DNA from: Desulfobacterales bacterium
GTDB taxonomy: Bacteria > Desulfobacterota > Desulfobacteria > Desulfobacterales > Desulfobacteraceae
Direction: 5' to 3'
Assembly: GCA_022361315.1 (NCBI GenBank)
Contig: JAKSBB010000208.1
Span: forward strand, 1 to 10,833
Length of the DNA: 10,833 nt
In this document: piece by piece, positions 5,043-10,833 of the stretch
How positions within the stretch are numbered: position 1 is the first letter of the stretch
How the letters are laid out: each line of letters starts with the position of its first letter
Translations under genes and position numbers: made by a program
Notes under the pieces: model-generated
Databases searched by the model: none
Told to the model about the DNA's origin: nothing
The model's input: only the letters and a program-made list of their open reading frames with translations

Positions 5043-6368
5043 TTAGCCATAATCGATAAGGCCGGGGAGGCAGCCGTCTTCGCCCCGGATCCGGGCAAGC
5101 CCCGTGTAAAGGGCTCCGCAATCCGCGCTGGGCTCGAACAGGTAGCAGTCGCTGCGTTTGGTGTTGCGGTTCAGAATCCGGTTTTTCCGGGTCTCCGCCA
5201 CCTCTTTGAGACGGGATTTTTGCCAGATGGCAGACAGGCCCTCTGTGAGGAGGTTGGGCATGCCGGTAAGGCCTGAGCCGGCAAACATGCGGCAGGGTAA
5301 CATCGTGCCGTCGGGCATCAGGTAGGGGGAACTGCTGCAGACACCACAGGAAAAGTGAGTGGGGTTGTGGCAGAGTTGCCGGGCAGGCCGGTGGGTGCCG
5401 GCCGCCTGGTCCCTGCTGTTATACATGGCACCGAGTTTCAGGTGGAAGGGGCAGCCGTCCTTTTGCCAGCGTATGAGCAGGGGGTGGTACAGCGCCAGTT
5501 CTCCGTCCAGGGAAATGGCGGTGCTCGAGGTCTGCCAATTGCCGGTCCTGTGGGGCGGGGAGATCTGCCAGGACTGGACGTCAAGATCCCTGAGTTTATC
5601 GTAGGTGGCCATCAGGCTGCCCCGGGATTTTATGTCGATACTGGTGGCGATATTCACCTGAAAGCCTGCCTGCCGGATTCTCCGGGCGGCATCAAGCACA
5701 CGGGATTCGCTGCCCGGTACGCCCCGCATGTCATCGTGGGTGCCCATGCCGTCAAAGCCGAGGCTGAAAACCGGGGCCGCGCCTAAGGTTTTAACGGTTT
5801 CCAGGGCTTTGTCGGTGACCCGTACGCCGTTGGTGTGTATCTGGTTGACCCGTATCCGTCTGTCCAGCAGTTTTCGGATGATTTGAAAAATATCCTTGCG
5901 GACAAAGGGTTCTCCGCCGGTGAGCGTGACCTGGGGAAGGTTGGCTTCGGCAAACCGGCTGATAATCCGGTCTATGGCTTCATCCCCAAGGTCCGTATAG
6001 CCGCCGTCCGGGGATGACATATAACAATGTCTGCAGCGCATATTACAGCGGCCGGTGACGGCCCAGTGGATGCCGTCCAGGTAGGGGATCTCCGCTTTTC
6101 GAAACTCCTGGCCATCTAATATAGCCTCTCCCTTGGCACACCCCTCTACAATACCGTTCTCAATGAGTTTATCCAGCAGGGTGCGGTGTGCGGGGAGAAA
6201 GAGGGGGGAATCGAAATTCGTTTCTCCGTCACAGGCCCGGGCCACGTGGGCGAGCCGGTCTGAAAACGGTCTGATATCCGCTGTTTTCCAGTTCATGACG
6301 GCAAAGGGCAAATTTTCCCAGCCCCGCATCTGCCATTCTGTTTTTAAGCGCGCGTATCTTCCGGCCAT
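5043..6368 (-). CDS. Radical SAM protein with SPASM-like C-terminal cysteines, probable peptide/protein modifier
   Basis: 441 residues, cytoplasmic. An N-terminal segment (RGWENLPFAVMNW, 15-27) and a small helical domain to about residue 95 resemble those in a broad family of uncharacterised anaerobe radical SAM proteins. The core has the cluster motif C108-NMR-C112-RH-C115-YM and the SAM-binding GGEP (151-154), with FSLGFDGMG (201-209) further on. The C-terminal part has Cys333, 341, 344, 359 (in MPDGTMLPC), 408, 417 and 433: an auxiliary-cluster (SPASM-like) region with reduced spacing. ATG 6368 is the first start after an in-frame TGA; its SD is weak. No short Cys-rich precursor lies beside it; the only small gene nearby is the secreted protein at 4504-4839. 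Substrate unknown. Radical SAM identity is certain, peptide modification is inference. Confidence 0.9.
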   Translation of the reverse strand: MAGRYARLKTEWQMRGWENLPFAVMNWKTADIRPFSDRLAHVARACDGETNFDSPLFLPAHRTLLDKLIENGIVEGCAKGEAILDGQEFRKAEIPYLDGIHWAVTGRCNMRCRHCYMSSPDGGYTDLGDEAIDRIISRFAEANLPQVTLTGGEPFVRKDIFQIIRKLLDRRIRVNQIHTNGVRVTDKALETVKTLGAAPVFSLGFDGMGTHDDMRGVPGSESRVLDAARRIRQAGFQVNIATSIDIKSRGSLMATYDKLRDLDVQSWQISPPHRTGNWQTSSTAISLDGELALYHPLLIRWQKDGCPFHLKLGAMYNSRDQAAGTHRPARQLCHNPTHFSCGVCSSSPYLMPDGTMLPCRMFAGSGLTGMPNLLTEGLSAIWQKSRLKEVAETRKNRILNRNTKRSDCYLFEPSADCGALYTGLARIRGEDGCLPGLIDYG

Positions 6369-6684
6369 TGGCTTTCCATCCGAATCAGATGGCCTCCATA
6401 TATAATTCGTTCCATGTGGTTCGCGGATTTATCATGTCACGGGGCTCCGGTTATTCGCTCATGGCAGTCCCAAATTCTGAAACGAAATATTCCAAAAACC
6501 GTACCACGGGGGAGATTTGAGTGGGATGTGCATTGGATTCAGTTGGTTAAATTGTGGGTGATCGTGTTTTGAACGCGGTGTTTAAGACGGTTAGAACTGT
6601 GTGGATATACAGATGTGTTTAGTCAGAAGTGGGGGAGATGCCGGGGGGAAGAAAGGGGATTTGTCATTAAGAAATTCAACGGCA
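6369..6684. other. Intergenic region without a supported gene
   Basis: About 320 bp upstream of the radical SAM gene. The plus strand is G/T-rich from about 6510 to 6660. A 43-codon plus-strand ORF from 6389 lacks an SD and resembles nothing. I found no Cys-rich precursor peptide ORF on either strand. A TATATA near 6404 could be a -10 for the radical SAM gene, but no matching -35 is visible. Confidence 0.5.
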
Positions 6685-6686
6685 TA

Positions 6687-6727
6687 AAATAAAACTGCAG
6701 CCTTGCCGGGTGCAGGACTGCAGTTTT
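6687..6727 (-). terminator. Rho-independent terminator of the lactate operon
   Basis: On the minus strand AAAACTGCAG (6727-6718) pairs with CTGCAGTTTT (6700-6691) around a 17-nt loop, followed by ATTTTA. It lies 38 bp after the larA stop codon. The A and T runs on both sides make it potentially bidirectional. Confidence 0.8.
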
Positions 6728-6765
6728 TATCAGATTAATTGGCTTGGCAATCAGCCAAGTATTAA

Positions 6766-8010
6766 TTAACCAACCAAGGGCACGGTCAGGCCGCCGTCCA
6801 TGAGAAACAGGACTGTGGCATCTTTGCCTTTTTCTTCAATGGCCTTGTCCAGAGCCGTCTGGAGATCCGGCTGGGGGGTGATAAAGAGCTTGGATATGAC
6901 GTCCGGCTCGATGTCGGTGACGCCCCACATCTGGGCCCAGAGGCCGATCTCGGCCATTTTGGCAGCCTTGTGGTAGCCCAGTACATAGCCTTCTTCGATT
7001 TTATCCAGTGCGGCCTTGGGGGAGTCGCAGGAGCCCAGCAGGTCGGCAAAGGCCTTGCCGCCGATGCCGCAGCGGCACTTGGCCACCAGGATCATGATGC
7101 CGTCTTCCTTCAGGGCCAGCTTGGCATTGTCGATGCCTTTCTGGGCCTGATACAGATCGATTTCCTGGGGGAATTTCACGATGGAGACAACGATGTCTGC
7201 TTTTTCTTTCAGCTTGGCGGCAAAAACCTCGTTGGCCCGGTCAATGGCGGCGTGAAATGAATCGTTGATATGGCCGCAGCAGGTGGCGTAAACCTTGTGA
7301 TGCTTGTCCAGTACCGTCATGATGGAGAAGATCTCCTGTTTGACGGTTTTGATGGCATCGATCATATCTTCGTGAACCGGGTTGCCGTCCAGGGCCAGGG
7401 CTTTGGCTTCGGGTACCAGTGCCAGTTTGTGGTTCTGTTCGATGGTTTTGTAACCGGCAATACCGGGCAGGAAGGATTTTCTGCCGCCGGTGTAGCCTGC
7501 GAAGTAATGGGGCTCTACGGAGGAGATGATGATGAACTTGTCCGCCTCAACACCGGCCTTGTTTACGTACATGTCCGTACCGTTGGTGGATTTGCCGATG
7601 AGAACCATATCTTCATCTTTACGGGCATCGTGGACGATGATGTTGTTCTTCACCTTCTCGTAATAAGGGCCGAAGATCTGGAGGTACTCTTCTTCGCTGG
7701 GGCCCCTGTGGGCACCGGTGGCGATGATGAAATTGTAGGGTACTTTTTCAAGCTCGGGGAAGATAACGTCCAGCACCTTTTTGGTGGGTGTGGGGCGGGT
7801 GGCATCATTCACGATCACCAGTACATTCTTGGCATCCCCGATAAAGGTCTTGAAGTCCCTTGAATTGATGGGGTTGGCAATGGCCGCTTCAATGCACTTG
7901 TCTTCATCCGAAATTTCAACATCGTTGGCTTCCAGGAACCCCACCTGGATGTCGTCATCCAGGGTGGCGGACATGGTGCCGTCTTTTCCGTAGGGTACGT
8001 CTATCTGCAT
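6766..8010 (-). CDS. larA: LarA-type nickel-pincer lactate racemase
   Basis: 414 residues, last gene of the operon. LarA interconverts D- and L-lactate using a nickel-pincer nucleotide (NPN) cofactor. Expected motifs are present: NDATRPTP (68-75; Asp69, Arg72), ATGAHR (97-102; His101), EPHYFAGYTGGRKS (166-179; His168 and the cofactor-anchoring Lys178), NH (193-194; His194, corresponding to the Ni-binding His) and YQAQKG (287-292). Length matches the family. LarA paralogues can act on other 2-hydroxyacids, but the neighbouring lactate-type dehydrogenase supports lactate. larB, larC and larE, needed for the cofactor, are not in the window. The gene starts 19 bp after the iron-sulfur gene, with AAGGAGA about 11 nt before ATG 8010. 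A malate or other 2-hydroxyacid substrate remains possible. Confidence 0.9.
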   Translation of the reverse strand: MQIDVPYGKDGTMSATLDDDIQVGFLEANDVEISDEDKCIEAAIANPINSRDFKTFIGDAKNVLVIVNDATRPTPTKKVLDVIFPELEKVPYNFIIATGAHRGPSEEEYLQIFGPYYEKVKNNIIVHDARKDEDMVLIGKSTNGTDMYVNKAGVEADKFIIISSVEPHYFAGYTGGRKSFLPGIAGYKTIEQNHKLALVPEAKALALDGNPVHEDMIDAIKTVKQEIFSIMTVLDKHHKVYATCCGHINDSFHAAIDRANEVFAAKLKEKADIVVSIVKFPQEIDLYQAQKGIDNAKLALKEDGIMILVAKCRCGIGGKAFADLLGSCDSPKAALDKIEEGYVLGYHKAAKMAEIGLWAQMWGVTDIEPDVISKLFITPQPDLQTALDKAIEEKGKDATVLFLMDGGLTVPLVG

Positions 8011-8029
8011 CTTCTTTTTAATCTCCTTA

Positions 8030-8977
8030 TCAGCGAATGGGGCCTAACTGGTTCATCTGGTCAACAAAGGTGTCGATTTCCGCCTGGAAGAGGGTCTTGT
8101 CACCGGCAGGAATCTCCACCAGCTGGATCCGTGAGCTGTCAATGCCCACCTTTTCCAGGGTGGTTTTCAGGTTTTCAACGAGTTTGATGGCCTTTTTGTT
8201 ACCGTCATGCTGACATTCCCCTTCGGGGCAGCAGGCCACAAGCACACCCTTGGCCTTGTTCAGGAAGGGGGCCATGAGCAATTGGGCTTCGAGGCGGCCG
8301 CCGCACATGTTCACCAGGATTTCATAGTCGTTGTCTTTGGTCTCGGATTCCGGCAGGCGGGAGGCCTGGAGTTCCGGGTAGTAGGACCAGTTACAGGCAA
8401 AGACGATGACCTGGGCGTCGTTGTGGGCATCCAGGAAGGCTTTGGCCCGGTCCGTCAGCTCGGAACGGGAGGTGCCGAAGGTGTTCTCAATGGTGGCGGC
8501 CCCGGCCGGGCAGACTTCCACACAGATACCGCAGGCCTTACATTTGGCCGGGTTGGTCTCGATACCGTCTTCGGTATGGGAGCGGGCATCGTGGGGACAG
8601 GCACCGACGCAGATCAGGCAGCGGGCGCAATTCATATAGGTGACGGAGGTGGTGCCGGGACCTTTGAGTCCCATGTCCATCAGGTCCTGTTTGGCATCGG
8701 TGAACACTTCAGTCAGTTTAACCCCGGAGGAACAGGCGGATTCACACCGTTTGCAGTAAAAACAGTTGAACATCTTTTCCGCGGAGTAGGGGGTGAGTTT
8801 GATCTCGCCGGTGGCCAGACCGAAGGCGGTGATTATCTTGGCTCTGGGGGCGTCGGATTCCCAGCCCGTATGTTTAAACATGGGGCAGTGTTCAAAGCAG
8901 TAGCCGCAGCGGATACAATTGGCCAGTGTCCCCTGCCATTTTTCAAGGTGTTTAAAATCTTTTGTTTTATTTTCCAT
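8030..8977 (-). CDS. Iron-sulfur electron-transfer subunit: GlcF/HdrC-like + 2[4Fe-4S] ferredoxin + MvhD/FlpD domain
   Basis: 315 residues from ATG 8977, preferred over GTG 8986 because AAAGGTG lies 6 nt before the ATG and the GTG is part of that SD. Four CX2CX2CX3C cluster motifs: Cys21/24/27/31 and Cys72/75/78/82 (N-terminal pair, GlcF/HdrC style), then Cys117/120/123/127 and Cys146/149/152/156 (ferredoxin style, NCARCLICVGACP and CKACGICVEVCP). Residues from about 185 form an MvhD/FlpD-type domain: VFACNWSYY (193-201), NMCGGR and CCPEGECQHDGN (249-260). The second Cys of the usual CNWC is Ser here. It presumably takes electrons from the flavoprotein encoded just upstream. MvhD domains normally deliver to HdrA-type flavoproteins, so the acceptor may be an HdrA/Qmo-like complex; no CCG (HdrB-like) domain is present. 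Confidence 0.88.
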   Translation of the reverse strand: MENKTKDFKHLEKWQGTLANCIRCGYCFEHCPMFKHTGWESDAPRAKIITAFGLATGEIKLTPYSAEKMFNCFYCKRCESACSSGVKLTEVFTDAKQDLMDMGLKGPGTTSVTYMNCARCLICVGACPHDARSHTEDGIETNPAKCKACGICVEVCPAGAATIENTFGTSRSELTDRAKAFLDAHNDAQVIVFACNWSYYPELQASRLPESETKDNDYEILVNMCGGRLEAQLLMAPFLNKAKGVLVACCPEGECQHDGNKKAIKLVENLKTTLEKVGIDSSRIQLVEIPAGDKTLFQAEIDTFVDQMNQLGPIR

Positions 8978-8996
8978 ATTGTTCACCTTTTGTCGT

Positions 8997-10430
8997 TTAG
9001 CTGTTCACGGAATATCTTAAATCAGTGGCGGTCACCCAGTTGTCCGGTGCCTGCATGAGCTTGCCCGGATTAAGGATGTTATTGGGATCAAGCGCTTTCT
9101 TGATGGCTGTCAGAAGGTTGAGAGAATCCGATTTTTCCACCTTAAAGGATTCAGCCTTGGAAAGGCCGATACCGTGTTCCGCACTGGTGGTACCATTGAC
9201 CGACCGAACATAGTCATAGACTTCGGTGATAGCAGCTTTTGCAGATTGCCACTGGTCTTTTCGCTTGGTATCCATGAGGATTTTGGTGTGCATGCAGCCG
9301 GAACCGCAGTGGCCGTAGGCCGTCATAATGATGTCGTTTTTCGCCGCAATTTCATGGATTTTCCCGGCCATTTCCGCCATTTTGGAGTAGGGAACCGCCA
9401 TATCATCGGCCAGGGAAGTGCTGGCAAGGTTGTCGTCGTATTTTGAGAGCGCGGGGAAGAGCTTCTTGCGGCCCAGGAATATTTTTGCCCGCTCCTTGGG
9501 ATCATAACTGGCGTATATATCTTTACCATTATGCTGTTCGCAGATTTTCTTCATCTTATTAATTTCGTAATCAACCGCTTCTTTGACCATGCCGTCCGCT
9601 TCAAAAATCAGGGCGGCGGCCACCTCTTTCAATCCCAGGTCCATGGTTTTGTTAACGGCCTTGATGGCCACGGAATCAACCAGCTCAAGCATGGACGGGA
9701 TGGCACCGGATGCCATAATGGAGCCGATGGCTTCCCCGGCATCTTTAAGGGTGTCAAAATTGGCCACCCCCATGCAGCGGAACTCCGGAATGGGAACAAA
9801 GCTTAAGGTAGCTTCGACAACGACCCCCAGGGTGCCTTCGGAGCCCACCATGAGTTTGTGAAGCTGATACCCGGATGCCTCCACACGGGTATGGGCGCCC
9901 AGGCTGACCAGATCGCCGTTGGGCAGCACCACTTTCATGCCCAGTACCGCGTCCCTGGTGGCGCCGTATTTGACGGACCGGACCCCGCTGGCGTTATTGG
10001 CGATTTCGCCCCCGATGGTTGCAATACGGCTGGAAGCCGGTGTGGGCGGGTAAAACACCCCGTATTTTTTCAGGGCAAGGTTGAGGTCATCGTCAACAAC
10101 ACCGGGTTCAACCCGGCAGTAGACATCTTCGAGATTGATTTCAAGGATCCGGTTCATCCGTTTCATATCCAGGATAATGCCGCCTTCCACCGGAACGGTC
10201 TGACCGCACATGCCTGAACCGCCGCCGCGGGCAATCACCGGGATTTTATTTTCGTTGGCATACCTCATAATGTCCTGGACCTGGGATGTGTTTTCCGGCC
10301 GGACAACCGCCCACGGCATTGCATGGTGGACAGATGAATCCGAGCCAAAAACATAGAGGTCGGACGGATCGGTCTTCAGGTTTTTCTCCCCTACAATATC
10401 TTTTAATTTGGCTTCATCAATTGTTTTCAT
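8997..10430 (-). CDS. FAD-linked D-lactate (2-hydroxyacid) dehydrogenase, GlcD/DLD type
   Basis: 477 residues, first gene of the operon. It should oxidise D-lactate (or glycolate) to pyruvate (glyoxylate), passing electrons to the iron-sulfur subunit. The PCMH-type FAD domain spans about 38-215: ARGGGSGMCGQT (67-78), PPTPASSRIATIGG (128-141), NNASGVRSVKYG (145-156) and GSEGTLGVV (196-204). The C-terminal cap has YGHCGSGCMH (372-381), GTTSAEHGIG (413-422) and DPNNILNPGK (448-457). The usual active-site block is GHAGDGNLH; here Asp is Ser and Asn is Cys, so substrate binding may differ. SD GGGAG lies about 6 nt before ATG 10430. The stop is 19 bp before the next gene. LarA in the same operon favours D-lactate. 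No EtfAB genes are visible, arguing against the electron-confurcating LDH arrangement in this locus. Confidence 0.92.
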   Translation of the reverse strand: MKTIDEAKLKDIVGEKNLKTDPSDLYVFGSDSSVHHAMPWAVVRPENTSQVQDIMRYANENKIPVIARGGGSGMCGQTVPVEGGIILDMKRMNRILEINLEDVYCRVEPGVVDDDLNLALKKYGVFYPPTPASSRIATIGGEIANNASGVRSVKYGATRDAVLGMKVVLPNGDLVSLGAHTRVEASGYQLHKLMVGSEGTLGVVVEATLSFVPIPEFRCMGVANFDTLKDAGEAIGSIMASGAIPSMLELVDSVAIKAVNKTMDLGLKEVAAALIFEADGMVKEAVDYEINKMKKICEQHNGKDIYASYDPKERAKIFLGRKKLFPALSKYDDNLASTSLADDMAVPYSKMAEMAGKIHEIAAKNDIIMTAYGHCGSGCMHTKILMDTKRKDQWQSAKAAITEVYDYVRSVNGTTSAEHGIGLSKAESFKVEKSDSLNLLTAIKKALDPNNILNPGKLMQAPDNWVTATDLRYSVNS

Positions 10431-10446
10431 ATCGGCTCCCTTTTTG

Positions 10447-10494
10447 ATGAATCGATAATATTATCTAAATCAATTTTAGCGGCAAACGATTCAT
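10447..10494 (-). promoter_or_regulatory. Promoter of the lactate operon inside an 8-bp inverted repeat
   Basis: Minus-strand TTGCCG (10485-10480), 16 nt, TAATAT (10463-10458), about 28 bp before the ATG at 10430. It is framed by ATGAATCG (10494-10487) and CGATTCAT (10454-10447), and the -10 sits in the palindrome GATAATATTATC (10465-10454). This looks like a regulator site around the promoter. The -10 is good, the -35 moderate. Confidence 0.5.
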
Positions 10495-10633
10495 ATTTCC
10501 ACAAGTCAGTTAAAATTTCAATGCTTATCAGTCCGGATTTGTAAAAATAATGTAAGATTGAAAGCGGATGCAACTTGCCAAACCACGGGCATAAAGTTTA
10601 TACTCCAGAGCGGTTTTAAATGTGGTGTTGTGA

Positions 10634-10833
10634 TGTTCGTTCCGGCACTGCATTCAAGGGGCGAAAGCGGCCTCGGGGCCGGCTGTTTTCCAAAGCGGGT
10701 TCCTGCACCTGCAGGGCCTCCGGCTGCGGGATCGAACGTGTTTTACTGCGATCGGCCCGGAACCCGGCCGATTGAGTGAGATCGTTACGCCCGAAGGGCG
10801 GTATCTGTATCTTTTAGATGTGGCGGTAATAGG
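10634..10833 (+). CDS. Possible 5' fragment of an unrecognised gene, running off the right edge
   Basis: A plus-strand frame is open from after TGA 10631-10633 to the window end (66 codons). From about 10691 it reads like protein (QSGFLHLQGLRLRD, then AIGPEPGRLSEIV and EGRYLYLLDVAVIG) with codons similar to the neighbours. No ATG or GTG and no SD are visible; a TTG at 10773 is the only conventional start. The opposite strand is also open here, so this is tentative. An inverted repeat ATCGGCC/GGCCGAT (10751-10757, 10766-10772) lies within it. The stretch 10495-10633 holds nothing recognisable. Confidence 0.25.

Noticed and set aside
5033..6622. Similar short words ACAGAAGTGTTTAG (5033) and ACAGATGTGTTTAG (6609) flanking the radical SAM gene, considered as insertion-site repeats
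   Set aside because: Only 13 of 14 bases match, one copy overlaps the stop codon, and there are no mobile genes or terminal inverted repeats.
8207..9058. Long plus-strand ORF over the iron-sulfur gene
   Set aside because: Gly/Phe/Val-rich mirror frame of a well-supported gene with four cluster motifs.
10788..10800. CGCCC-GAA-GGGCG hairpin near the right edge, considered as a terminator
   Set aside because: Only five base pairs and no adjacent T-run; it also falls inside the possible reading frame.
1..10833. CRISPR arrays, tRNA or rRNA genes, insertion sequences, phage genes
   Set aside because: No regularly spaced repeats, cloverleaf or rRNA sequence, transposase or integrase motifs were seen.

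Overview
The window reads as a chromosomal segment of a strictly anaerobic, probably sulfate-reducing Desulfobacterota member (Desulfobacteraceae-like). This is inferred from gene content, not from a marker gene. The content is a selenocysteine-containing RiPP-type peptide with a radical SAM maturase, a second radical SAM protein, and a lactate racemase/lactate oxidation operon whose iron-sulfur subunit carries an MvhD-type domain.

Layout. On the minus strand, 1-1066 holds the most interesting unit: an 84-codon precursor peptide gene (sbtA-like) with three in-frame TGA codons, each in the context Ser-Gly-TGA and each followed at 18-20 nt by a hairpin whose loop contains GGT. These look like three bacterial SECIS elements. 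Directly downstream is the 5' part of its radical SAM maturase (sbtM-like), which runs off the left edge. Ordinary gene calling misses both: the first stops at the first TGA, the second is cut by the window edge. Systems pairing a radical SAM maturase with Sec-containing peptides are known from comparative genomics (SbtA/SbtM, 'selenobiotic'). As far as I know no product has been characterised.

1343-2762 (+) is a YcaD-like MFS transporter with a near-consensus sigma-70 promoter. It converges on thyA (2781-3647, -). Divergent from thyA is a tautomerase-family gene (3839-4228, +) followed by two terminator-like hairpins. 4381-4921 (-) holds a small secreted protein whose reading frame continues 40 codons past an in-frame TAG, preceded by four 11-bp direct repeats. 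5043-6368 (-) is a stand-alone radical SAM protein with a SPASM-like C-terminal Cys region.

10430-6766 (-) is a three-gene operon read right to left: a GlcD/DLD-type FAD oxidase, an iron-sulfur protein (two GlcF/HdrC-like cluster motifs, two ferredoxin motifs, MvhD/FlpD domain), and LarA lactate racemase. A rho-independent terminator follows. The likely logic is that LarA interconverts L- and D-lactate, the flavoprotein oxidises D-lactate, and the iron-sulfur subunit passes the electrons on. The MvhD-like domain suggests a partner such as an HdrA-type flavoprotein encoded elsewhere. The right edge may hold the start of another plus-strand gene, weakly supported.
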